Source: Hydnum rufescens UP504 (Eukaryota > Basidiomycota > Agaricomycetes > Cantharellales > Hydnaceae). From it: a stretch of 61,708 nucleotides of DNA. Location: NCBI GenBank assembly GCA_014904985.1, contig MU128921.1, forward strand, positions 354,902-416,609, read 5' to 3'. The notes beneath the pieces were generated by a model. That model did not search any database. It saw only the letters and a program-made list of their open reading frames with translations, and was not told where the DNA came from. Position numbers and translations under genes: made by a program. Position 1 is the first letter of the stretch, and each line of letters starts with the position of its first letter. Shown here in pieces: positions 43,100 to 54,443 of the stretch.

Positions 43100-44998
43100 T
43101 ATAAAGATCTTCCTCCAATCACACCACTCCTACTTCCAATGCATCCACCAAGCTTCAAAGACTTTCAATACACCAAGAAGCTTACCCCTGAATGTATCAA
43201 GAAAATAATTGACAACATTCCCAATGATTTTCTTTCAGAAGAAGAACTTGATCTACTTCTATACTGTATATGGTTGCTCAAAGAGAAAAGGGTCTTGCAT
43301 TTGATGAATCAGAATGGGGAATCTTCAAAACAGAATACTTTCCAGACTACATTATGGAAACAGTTCCACATGTTCCTTGGGAATTACCACCAATTTGACC
43401 TCCAAAAGCAATTGTGGCTACACTTATCAAGATGATTAAGGATCAATTAGCAGCTGGGAAATACAAAACATCGTGGTCTTCCTATCATTCAAAAATGTTT
43501 GCAGTGGCTAAGCCTAAAGGAGGCATTCGCATTGTTCATGATTTACAGCCCTTAAATGCAGTTTCAGTAAAAGACTCAGGACTGCCACCAAATATCAATG
43601 ACTTCACAGACAGCTTTGTGGGGCATTCAGTCTATATTGTCACAGATCTCTATGCAGGGTATGATGGACGTCAACTGGCAGAAGAATCCCAAGAACTCAC
43701 AACAAGTGATTCACCATTGGGTCCTGTAAAGCTCACAACACTACCTCAAGGATATACAAATTCCATGCAAGAATTCATGAAGACAGTCATGCATATGATC
43801 AGACCTATGATTCCAGATAAAGCTGAAGCCTTTGTGGATGATGTAGCAGGAAAAGGACCAAAAATGCAGTACAATGATGAACCTATACCTGAAAATCCAA
43901 AAATTCGATGATACATATGGGAATTTGCTCAAGTTGTTGATGAATTATTCACTACATTCATTGAAGCAGGATGTACAGCCTCAGGATCTAAATTAGTGCT
44001 TGCAACACCCCTCATACACATTGTGGGAAATGTTTGTTCAATGGAAGGAAGAAGACCCCATCATGGAATCATCACAAAAATAAAGAACTGGCCATGCCCA
44101 ACCAATGTGACACAAGTCCACAGATTCCTAGGAACAGTTGGAGTCGCTCGAAATTGGATTTGGCAATTTGCTAAAATAGCAAAACCCCTCACATTGCTCA
44201 CCAAGAAGACTCCTAATGAATTTGAATGGAATGACCAAGCAGAAGAAGCCATGAATCAACTAAAAGAAGCTTCCACAAACCTTCCTGCTCAAAAAAATTA
44301 AACATTGATATAGCCAGAGTGTTAAAAGAAGATGAATGAACATCAGATTATGGCCTTGTAACACTTGCTGCAGATAGCTCTATCATGGCAGTAGGATGGA
44401 TTGAATATCAAACCCTGGAAGATGGACATCATCCAATTGTCTTTGGATCAGTAACCAATAATGAAGCTGAAACCAAGTATTCCCAACCACAAATAGAATT
44501 AAAAGGACTATTCAAAGCACTCAAAGCACAAAGGAATGATCTCTGAGGAATCCATTTTAGGGTGGAAGTAGATGCCAAATTTCTCAAGCAAACCATTAAT
44601 ACACCAGGATTACCAAATGTGGCTATGTCATGATGGATCTCCTACATTCAGCTATTTGATTTTGAATTGGTCCATGTTCCAGCCACAAAACACCAAGGTC
44701 CAGATGGATTATCTAGGCACCCAGCACATGAAAATGACTCAGTTGAATCAGAAAATGAACTGGAACCAGATGAACCAGGCCATTTTATTACTGGGCCAAG
44801 ACCTCATGAAGAATATGAAGACTGGATCCTTGTCTCAGAAACAAAACCAGAGGAATTATCAAAAAATACAGGACATAAAAATGATTCTGAAAATGAACTA
44901 GATGAACTAGGAAATTATATTGCTGGACCACAATCCCTAGAAGAATATGAAGACTGGACTCTGCATGATTCCTCAGCAGCCACACTATCAGTGTAATA
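43100..44998 (+). pseudogene. Ty3-3 reverse transcriptase and RNase H, 3'-truncated
   Basis: Reverse transcriptase: FAVAKPKGGIRIVHDLQPLN, IVTDLYAGYDGRQL, KLTTLPQGYTNSMQEFMKTV and AFVDDVAG (the catalytic xVDD box, about 43828). These are followed by VTQVHRFLGTVGVARNWIWQ and a connection segment. RNase H follows a frame change near 44295 (VTLAADSSIMAVGWIEYQTL, NNEAETKYSQPQIELKGLF, VPATKHQGPDGLSRHPAHEN). The frame ends at 44996 after an acidic tail with two copies of GP-x4-EEYEDW. No integrase is present before the inverted LTR-B begins, so the element could not integrate by itself. Confidence 0.82.
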
Positions 44999-45233
44999 AA
45001 GTACTATGAATTGGACAAGTAAACTGTCGTGAACTGAGGGTAGTTGAACACGTAGCCTAGGGAAGCGTGTAGGGAGATACGAAAGGGAAAAGCAAGGAGG
45101 TAGGATACGAGGGAAATAGGCAAGGTGGGCGATATGAGCGGCTCGAATGAGCACAGTTGTGCAAGTTCGAGAAGGGCATAGCAAGGGACGCGCTTCGTAG
45201 CACTATAGAAGAAGGATTGGGAGCTCCGATGAC

Positions 45234-46795
45234 TGTCAAATCAAACTCTGGTTCAGCCAGTGTGTAGATGGGAGACTGTATTTCTGTTTTTATTCAATGG
45301 GCTGGTTCGCTCTGATGGTTGATCACTCTCTAACAAGTTGTGTATGGTATTCAGTGATGGTAAGGTGATGGTATGGACTAGCTATAGTCAATGATATATC
45401 GTGGGATGCTTATGAAAGGCTTATACGTGTTGTATTGAACTGTTTACTGCTATTTGTGTGTACCTATTTGTGTCCTCCTGGTCAAAATGCGGATTCTAAA
45501 GAGGGTTCTGGACTAGTTTAAGCTTGATTCAGTGTGTCAATGTATTTCTTTCTTCTTCTGACTTGACTTTGTTATTACTCACCTTTCCTTGGATGTCCAG
45601 CAACTCTAACCTTAGGTCCTGCAACTATCCTTGGCTTAGTATTTCGCGTAGAGGGCTTCCAGTGACTTAGTCTTAACAACCTTGTATATGACTTAGCTCC
45701 AGATGGCTTTCAGATCAGTACTCTCTTCAGATGCAAGCAGATTTGTAGACAGTAGTATATTCCAGTAGTGAGAAGATGATGGGGGGATACAGGAAAATCT
45801 ACCAGCTTTTATACCTTTCTGAAGGTGGCTGTGTTTAAAGAATATGACTCACTCCTAGGTGAGTCATATGTGAGAACAATAGGGTTGTCAAGGAGGGTGA
45901 GTCATTCATAAGGTGGTTGCATGATAGGTGAGTCATTCATAAAGTGGTTGCAAGATAGGTGAGTCATTCATGAACAGAACAAAAGGGTTGCTAAGAAGGT
46001 GTTATCTTTCATAAAGTGGTTGCAAGGAAGGTGAGTCATTCATAAACAGAACAAAAGGGTAGTCAAGGGAGTGTTATCTTTCTTATCTGTGAGGTTCTAG
46101 AAGTTATTTGTGGCAATGGAAGATGAAATCAAAGGATATTTCTGAGTTCTTGGAGATTAATTTGTTTGTAGTCCAGTGGTTAAGATGTTTTTGTTGCTGG
46201 TTGATAATGGGGACAAGTGCATGGGATGGGATTTGATGCAGAAACAACAGTTTACATTCGTAATAGATGTTCTTGGTATCATTCGATGCGTATTTTTGAC
46301 AGCTTTCTGGGCGCGGTGGTTCCGAGCAGATCTGGTGTAAACTGACAGAAAAATTCGTTTTTTACTGATGGGTGTTGATTCTGATAGTAATATCATTCTG
46401 TAGAGTTCAGTTTTGATCTGTTCTTCACGTGCTCAATACCGTTGGATGCGGACTTTTTATATATTTCCAGGCACAGTTGTTCTGAGAAGATTGAATGCGA
46501 ACTGACGGAGAAATTCATTTTTTACTGAAAATCCTGGATTTTGACAGTAATATTGGTCTGGAGAGTGCATGTCTGGTCCGTTCGACTTGTGTTTGGTACC
46601 ATTCGAAAGGTATAAATCGTGGCTTTCCGAGAGTTATATGGGCGTACCTCTCCAATCAAAACTGACAGAGTTATAGAACGAATTCGATTTCTGCGTGTAG
46701 CCGTAATTGATTTCGTAATAGGTCACATGATCATTCCAATGGCTGGGATCAATGGATATTCGCATTTTCTGATACTGGATGTTTTTATCTTCCAC
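45234..46795 (-). mobile_element. LTR-B in inverted orientation, 1.56 kb
   Basis: Read on the minus strand it starts TGTGGAAGATAAAAACATCC at 46795 and ends TTTGACA at 45234, as in the left LTR. It is followed inward by GTCATCGGAGCTCCCAATCC and CTTCTTCTATA, the same leader as after the left LTR, then diverges. The two LTRs of this 8.46-kb unit therefore face each other, instead of being direct repeats. The 45000-45200 stretch has no recognised gene. Confidence 0.8.
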
Positions 46796-47137
46796 AGCGC
46801 GTCCTTAGTTTGACCGACTCGAAGATCCTACCTAGCCTGGCTAGGTAGTAATCTCACTTCCCATTTGGCCTGGCTTCACATGGAAGTGGAGTGGATGGGC
46901 AACAGAAGAAGGCAGAGGGTTACCTGGAATGGTGATTTGTTAGTAGCTTAGCTGATAGTGAGTACTCACTGCTCGGCTCTTGTATTCTCGCGTTCCTATG
47001 AACGGCGTGTTACTTCGACTTGCACTGGGGAGTAAAAACAATGTAGAATTCGACGGGAGAAGCCACGGGCTCGCTGTGGCAGCTCCCTGTAGTCGTGCGA
47101 CATATGTACATTACGATTACATAATCACTATACTACA
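46796..47137 (-). mobile_element. 3' LTR of Ty3-4, truncated
   Basis: On the minus strand it starts TGTAGTATAGTGATTATG directly after a polypurine tract (ACAGGGGGGCAC, 47138-47150). The distal part is cut by LTR-B at 46795. Same family start as 3445 and 17034. Confidence 0.65.
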
Positions 47138-47167
47138 GTGCCCCCCTGTATATACGATGTGTGACCT

Positions 47168-49707
47168 CTAGTCTGCTGATATCTTGTCCAATATGATCTT
47201 GTAGATTTCCCTTGTGCCCACCCATCTGAAGTATTCCGTATCGTATATGCCATGAGCTAGTAGTGATGTAGGAGAGACCCAGGGGGAGGCATGGGCAGCA
47301 GAAGCCAGCAGCTCACGGAAGATGCTGTTGGGGTCCAAAGGGACTGAGAAGCCTAGAGGGGAGATATAGGAGAGGTGCTTACAAAGTAGGGCCTCCAGGT
47401 CCGAGGCTTGATGGCGCTGCAAGGTCGGAGATGCTGGCCCTAGGGCCCGTAATTGCTGCACCTGTCCTATGAGGAAGGCCAGTGAGAGTGCATATCATGA
47501 CATTAGACGAGAGCTAGAGCCCCGCACCCTGGGTGGGAGACTCGTCACCCTGTGTAACAGGAGGACCATCTCTTCCCACTGAAAGTGGGGAATGGGATGC
47601 AAGGGGTGCCCTTCCGGACCAAGGGGAATCAGGAAACTCTCGAGGCGTTCCCTGCCTCTTACTCATATTTTTTGCGTGACTTCAGCCTTCGCTCTGGGGC
47701 TGAATTCACGCAGGGTGCCAGGAATCGCACTGGGGTGTATTCCCACTGTGGAGGGTTCAGCGGGGTATTGGAGGAAAGCCGCTCATTGATTCTGGATGGC
47801 TAGGAGGGTCTGATCATGATCCTTGTAGGCAATAATAGTTGTACATAGGAGGTGGAGCCATGAGTGTACGAAGGGGCTGTATTTCTCGAATAGTTCATGT
47901 TCCAGTTCATCTTCAGACCCGAAGTAGAGGAAAGGGGCCAAGTGTACTGGAAAGATTCCTGTGCGGACGCACTCTTCATCCCAATTGGCTTTGGTTCCCA
48001 CGGTTGATGAGCCCAACTCCCCCGTGGATGGTGATGGGGCTTCCTTCGGAGGCTCCTGGGGTGCTGAGAAGTCCTCAAAAGGTGGAGGATTCATGTCCTT
48101 GAAAGATGGGGGGTCCTCTACCGTAGATGCTGTTGGGATTGGTGGAGGAGGAGGGCGTGGCATGTTTTGTGGGGCCGAAGGGTATAGGGGGTCCAATTCC
48201 ATACATTCCAGCAGGTCTGGCGGAGCCCCATAAGGGCGGGCATATGGGTCCACAAGTCATTGATGCAGAGAGGCAGTATGGAGGAAAGCCAGGAATGTCA
48301 GGGGAACGATCCAGTTCCCTTGGTTTCATTCAGCCCACTTCTTGCAAGTCTCATAGTTCTCGTGGAATAGTGGTAATGGAGGCTTGTAGTGTTTCCTATC
48401 CGTGAGCTCCTTGAGTGAAACAGTTTCCCTTCCTAGTACCTCCTGCATCTCCCGGAGGACCGCCGTAGTGTCAGGTTCCCTGGTGCTCATCAGCCAGTGG
48501 ACCATTTGTGCTACGTAGACCTCACCACTTTCTCCCCTCGGCCACCTGTAGTTGGCTCCATGGAGGCAGTGATAGGGGCCCAGCGCTGGCACTTTGGTGG
48601 TGTGCCCTGGGCGCACCACCCAGACATCCCCTGGGCTCAGCACCTCCTGTGCTGTGATAGCCCAGCTCAGCTCCCTATGGAATTGTACCTGTGTCTTCTC
48701 CCATGTGAATCCTTCCCCAAATTGGTGCGAAGGGAAACGCTCTTCAGCATGGGCTCGGGCTCAGGCCCAGAGGGGTGATTCCTCTGCCGAACCCCAGGGG
48801 AAGAGCTCTACTGGTGGCTGGGAGTTAGCCTCGTGGACTGTCCACACTGGCACTCCCAACTTGGCAGGCTTTCACTGATGAATTTCGAGTGGGTGTCGCT
48901 GGCCCTGACCATTAGCCCCATTTGGCATACTGTTGAGCAGAAGGTCGGGGGGCTGAATCATCCCCAGTATAGTCTGAAGTATAGAAGGAATCAAATTCCT
49001 AGGGTCAGGAATCCGAGACCATCCATGAGCCGTTGGCATAGCTCCTGTGCAATCTGCACAATCTTCCAAGGAGGGGCCAGCTGAACGGCCTGTCCTAATA
49101 GGGTAGACCACGATTTCCTGAAGTGCCAGTCAGGGTCCCGTGAAGAAGGCAGAGTGAGGGCATTTTCCTTGGTGGCAGTCTCGAGCTTCATCATGTTAGT
49201 CAAGATGATTGAGCCTGATGCTCACAAGTATTGGACATGGCTTGCGGCTAGCGTGAAAAGGTCGGGCCTGGGGCCAGTGGAAGGGATGAGGTGCGAACGT
49301 GGGTCAAAGTTGAAGGAGTGGAGATCCAGTGGAATACAGGCTTGGTGTATGAGGAAGGAGCTACTCATCAGGAGGAGCTGAGTTCTCATCATCCAGTCGA
49401 ACTTCCCTAAATGCCCCCATTCATCCAGATCTGCCCAGCTGTAGCCATATGGATTGTGGTGGTAAGGGGGAAGTCCTTGTACCCTTGGAAGGGGGCCCGG
49501 GAGATTGAGAGAGCGTATCTCATAGTCAAAGAATTGTGCTGAGCAGGGGAGGCTGAGACTATCACCAGGCCATTGTGCAGGGTTGTCCGACCAATCCGTG
49601 TATTGCTCATGGTCATAGTTGTCATGGTCCATGTTCTTTCCTGGCATCGCATAGCGGTGGCCCTCCCAGATTCCTAAGTGTTGTTGCAACTCCTGGTCGG
49701 ATGGCAT
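47168..49707 (-). pseudogene. Extra ORF of Ty3-4 between pol and 3' LTR, decayed, unknown
   Basis: Starting with ATG 49707, about 50 bp after the chromodomain stop, a long coding region can be followed on the minus strand through stops and frame changes to 47168. Open parts include 49707-49222 (LPPYHHNPYGYSWADLDEWG), 49203-48991, 48643-48326 (GPYHCLHGANYRWPRGESGE), 48253-47783 (Pro-rich, then FVHSWLHLLCTTIIAYKDHD) and 47461-47168. I do not recognise a domain. It sits where retroviruses have env and some elements have an accessory gene, but there is no signal peptide or membrane segment that would support an envelope protein. Could also be captured host sequence. Confidence 0.5.
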
Positions 49708-49758
49708 GGTGGGGTTGGCTGAGATAGGTGGGGCGCCGCCTCATTGTATACTCTTGGC

Positions 49759-52700
49759 TCATATCTCCGCTCCAGGATCTCCGCCTGTGGCTTCGTCAGG
49801 GCCCCTGGTGGCCACGTTCCCTCTGTATTCCCTTAGTCTTGAGAATGCGTTGCGGAGGGCACCTTTGGGCTTGAATGTGTCATGCTTGGGGCCGTATCCT
49901 TTCCAATGCACTAAGTACTCCTTACGCCTCCAGCTCAAGTTGTAGCGATGCCCTACTATTTTTTCCACCTCATATTCCTCTTCCATTGCTAGTTCTCTTA
50001 AGTCGGGCAATTTCACTTGTTCGCTCTCATCTGGGGCTCTATAGTACTTTGTCAGGTGCTGGATATTAATGATGGGGTGCAGCTTATATTCCGGTGGGAT
50101 GTTCAAATGATAGACAACTGGGTTTATCTTTTTGGTGACCATAAAAGGGCCCACACACTGCTGCAGGAGCTTCCATCCTGTACCTTTAACATCCACCAAT
50201 TCTAGGGAATGAGGATTGAGGAGGACCTCATCCCCTTCCTCGAATTCCTCCTCTCTTTGCTTCGCATCGTATGCTTGTGCTTGCCTGGCTTGCGCTCATG
50301 CCAATGCGTCTCTTGCCTTAGCCTGGTGAACATCCAATTCCTCCATGAAGGGAGTTGCGGCTGCACTGTGTGTGAAGAGGCGCTGTATCCCTCATGGGAT
50401 GGGGTCAATGGCCTGCGTGCCCATGCAGGGGGAATAGCCCATGAGAAGGAAATTGGGCGAGTATCCTGTAGAGGAGTGAGGGGTGGAATTGTAAGCTAAT
50501 GCCAAGGGTCCCAGCCACTGTGCCCAACTTCCCCTATCATTCGCAACATATGCCCTAAGCGCTACTTCCAGCATGTCGTTGGCTTTCTCTGTCTGCCCGT
50601 TGGTCTGAGGGTGGTGTGAGGTTGAGAGCAGGAGATTTAGATCCAAGTGCTTAGCTACTGAAGCCCAGAAGGCTTTAGCCCACCGCGTGTCTCTGTCCGT
50701 GATCATTCATTTGGGTATACCATACTTGTAGACCACATGGTTGATGAATAGTTTGGCGAATCCTTCCTGTTTCAGTGTCGAGACTGTTGGGATGTATTGT
50801 ATGTATTTCATGAGTTTGTCCACAATTACCAGCACTATGTCATGGCCCAGCAATTTGGGGAGACCTGTGATAAGGTCCAGTGAGATGACCTTGAAGGGTA
50901 GTAGCAGAATTGAGTGGGGCAGCAGCTTGCCATTAGGCCCCCACTTATTGGGCTTCGTTTTCTGGCATACGTCGCAGGTCCTTGTAAACTGGACAATGTC
51001 AGCCCACATCCTGGGCCAGTAAAATCGGGCAGCTAGGCGGTGGTAGAGATGTGATGAGCCCGCATGAGCACTCTCCCATGGGCTGTCATGTGTCTCCCGT
51101 AGCAGGTGTTGGATTTCTGATCTCAGGACACATAACCTGGCTACCCAATCTGCATCGTGGAATGTGAGCAGTCCTTCTGGCAACTTATAAAACCATTGGG
51201 CAGCTGAGACTTCTGCTCCCTCTGGCTCCGCAGCCCCCCAGGTTCGGCTGAAGCTTGGGTCCTCCTTGTAGCCATCTACAAAGGCCTGGAGTCTTCCTGG
51301 GCTTATGCTGATAGATAGGCCACAAGGGAGCCATTCCCCTCCTGGAGGGTTGGCTCTCCTACTTCTCTCTTGCACGGCCCATGACATTTCCTTCTCTAAC
51401 TTTTCTTCTGTAGTCATGGAGCTTCGTTTGCCCTTTTGCGCTCCTTCCAATTCAGGTGCAATCCTGGACTGCACCCTCATTGTTAGTAATACTGCCTTTT
51501 GTGCTGGCATTCACTCCAGGTTCATCTCCCATGCTTGTAGGGGTTGATTGGGTAGTGAAGCTGGTAGAGGTAGTGTCGGATCCTCCACGGGTGACTGGTG
51601 TGGCGGAATCCTGCTCAGCCTCGATAGAGGGTCGACATTTGAGTGGGTCACTCCTGCTCGATGTACGATTTTGAGCCCTGGGAATGCTCCGAACACTGCC
51701 CCCCACACCGCTAGTCATCTGTTGGCGTTCTCATACGTCCGAGCCCATTGTAACGCTGAGTGGTCCGTGATGATTATGTTTTTCTCTCCTTCTATAAATG
51801 GCTGAAAGCGGACTAGGGCTTCCTTGACTCCTAGGGCCTCCCATTCCATAGTGGAGTAGTTCCTCTCAGCGCTCTTCAACGATTGGCTCCAGTACGCTAT
51901 GACTCATTCAACGAAAACGATTGTCTTTTCAAATTCTTGCGCCCAAGACCCTGGGTCTGGAACATCATTCATTGCCTTGGAGGCTTGTCATACTAGCTTC
52001 AGTATGGGATCCCCTTTCTGATATGTGAGTTTTATTCATTCGTATAGTTTTGTACCCTTCAGATCTTTGAGCTCTAAGGGCTGCACCTGCTGCAGGCTCA
52101 CTCCTATTGCTATGTCCAAAGCATCCGAATATATTCGATAAGGAAGTCCCTGCATTGGGTGGCTGAGAACTGGGGCTTGAGTCAATGCTTCCTTGATATC
52201 CTGGAAGGCCTGCTCTTGCTCTGCCTCCCATGTCCAAGGGCTGTCCTTCTTGAGTAAGTTGAACAAAGGGGCTGCCTGATCCAAGTAGAATGGGATATAG
52301 TGCAAGAAATAGACGGCCATTCCTAGGAACATCTGTAAGGTGGAGCATGTGGAGGGGCAGGCCAGGTCGACCACTGCACGGACTTTCTCTTTGTGTGTAG
52401 ACAAGCCTAGTCTTGACACTTTCTGCCCTAGCAGCAGTATCAAAGTATACATGAAGTGGCATTTCTTCAGTGCTAGGGTCAGGTGGGCTTCTTTGCACGC
52501 CTGAAGTACTGCGTTGAGATGCTCCAGATGATCCTTGTATGATCTCGAGTAGATGACTATGTCATCAATGTAGACCAGGGCGAATATCCAGAGATACGGT
52601 GATAGGATTGACTGCATAAATCTTTGAAAGATGGGGGGCCGTTGCGCAGTCCAAACGGCATTCTTTTGAACTGCCACAGTCCCCAATGAGAACAAAATGC

Positions 52701-53855
52701 TGTCTTTTCCTTATCTTTGTCCTCCATGTTCATCTGATGAAATCTGCTCAGTGCATCCACTGCTGATAGCACTTGCGCCCCCAATAGTGCCTGCAGGATC
52801 TCCTTCTGGTGGGGAATTGGAAACTCGTCAGGGATGGTCTGAGCATTCAACTTGCGGTAGTCTACACAGAACCTAGGTTTCCCATTCCGGTACGCTATGA
52901 CTACTGGCACGCCCCACAGGCTCTTAGAAGGCTCTACAACCTCCTGCCTGATCCACTTCTCCATCTGTTCGTCAATCACCTTCCTTTTTGCTGGGGACGC
53001 TCCATACATGGGCAGAGAAATAGGGTCCACCCTTTCTTTCAAACGGATCTTGGCTATTGTCTCCAGCATTCCAAGATGATCATCGAAGCCAAACACCTTA
53101 ATATGCTTGCAGACCAGGGCGAAGGTCCATTTCCGGATTTCTGGGGGTGCATCGGGGGAGATGTTGATGATTGCTTCTAGGTCTTCTTCCTGATATGTCG
53201 TAGGATCTGGGGGCTCTGACGTCTTGGGGCCCCACAGTTCGTCAAGCTCCTCAGGCTCCGGTATGGCCTCTTCAGGTCCTGTCTGCCTGGCTGGTCTTTC
53301 TGCCAAATACCATTTGCCTAAGGAACCCTTGGCGATCTTCTGGACCAGTAGTGCATAGGCCCGTAATTTCCTCAACTGTGTCTTGTCCCACCCACTGTGA
53401 AAATATTTGTTCGGATCGTGAAGGATCCCAAGCACATCTCCTGCTTGTATCCATTTCGGCCAAGGTGAAGAGTTAGAGACCAGGAGGAATGGGTTGTCAG
53501 ATCGTATCAGGCAGGAAGGAGAGGCCAGAAAGTACCCGTCCTTTGAAGGAAGTATGACCTTCTCGATGAGCCATTCCTCTTGCCCTTGAAACTGGCCTCA
53601 CAACCCTATCTTCACCAAATGTCCCGGGGGAATATGAACATCCTTGGCAGCCTTTACGAGGCAGTCTTTCTTGGAGGTAGAGGTAGGGCGCGACTGCTGA
53701 GTCCTGCCCCATCGTGAGGCTGTGAGGTATGCGTTTCTGTCTCGTATTCCTTCTGGATGCCTGGGTCTTATCTCCATGTTTAAAGCAGGTGGTGGAGTCG
53801 AGTAGGCTTGTATTGTAAATACACCTCGAGGCAGGCTGGTCAGCCAATTATCCAT
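49759..53855 (-). pseudogene. Ty3-4 Pol: linker, RT, RNase H, integrase, chromodomain
   Basis: Blocks in order: PRHPEGIRDRNAYLTASR and MLGILHDPNKYFH (53.4-53.8 kb). Reverse transcriptase from IRLKERVDPISLPMYG through GKPRFCVDYRKLNAQTIPDE and KRMPFGLRNGPPSF, then after a frame change near 52625 ALVYIDDIVIYSRSYKDHLE (catalytic YIDD). Connection/RNase H to about 51520, with VTHSNVDPLSRLSR. Integrase 51510-50392 with the zinc-binding CDVCQKTKPNKWG, core ISLDLITGLPKLLGHDIVLV, a TGA at about 50704, then TSHHPQTNGQTEKANDML. A C-terminal chromodomain follows (EEYEVEKIVGHRYNLSWRRK, YLVHWKGYG). The chromodomain places it with chromoviruses, which target heterochromatin. Gag and the 5' LTR are absent, and stops and frame changes make it inactive. 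Confidence 0.9.
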
Positions 53856-53859
53856 GTCT

Positions 53860-54286
53860 AATTAGATATCATTAGCCTTGCATTTATCTAGTCTAATAAG
53901 ATACATTTCCATGGGGGCCCCTAGGGACCCCTCATGTATGATTATCATCTGTGCCCATATGCTGAGGGGCCCCCACTCTTGATGTAGGGGCCCCAGGGGC
54001 CCCACAGCCATGTTTAAGGCCTAGAAATGGCCTCGGACCCTACTCTGAAGGGGCCCCTGCATGTGCAGCAGGGGCCCCTGTGTGCATGGCAGGGGCCCCT
54101 GTGTGCATGGCAGGGGCCCCTGTGTGCATGGCAGGGGCCCCTGTGTGTACAGCAGGGGCCCCTGTGCATATGGCCCAAGTCTCTAAGAGTGGAGTCCCCT
54201 TACTTCTTAGAGTTCAATATAGGGACGGACAAACTAGGTATTGATATAGTAGTACACATAGTAAAAAGATATCTAGAGTCAAGGAA
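53860..54286. repeat. 21-bp GGGGCCCC minisatellite and flanks
   Basis: About six copies of a 21-bp unit GCAGGGGCCCCTGTGTGCAT between 54040 and 54170, with single GGGGCCCC motifs at 53915-54003. It separates truncated Ty3-4 from the KDZ gene. The motif recalls the GGGCCCC repeats at 6.65 and 8.44 kb but no GGTACC hairpin is present. Confidence 0.85.
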
Positions 54287-54443
54287 TCACTCATCCTCAC
54301 TGTCAGTGCCATTAGACTGACTACCTTCATCACTTGAGAGTCCCTGCTGATGGGTATAGTCAGCAGCAGCAAGGATTGCACTATCAGCAAGCACAAGTGG
54401 AGGTTCAAGTTCAAAATCCTCCTCATCATCCGAGCTGTCCACT

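Noticed and set aside
38331..46795. DIRS-type element, because of inverted terminal repeats around RT
   Set aside because: No tyrosine recombinase or methyltransferase domain, a protease-like domain is present, and the terminal repeats have ordinary LTR ends and a leader like a Ty3 element.
47168..49707. Envelope-like gene of an errantivirus-type element
   Set aside because: No signal peptide, furin-like site or membrane segment is visible; only its position fits.
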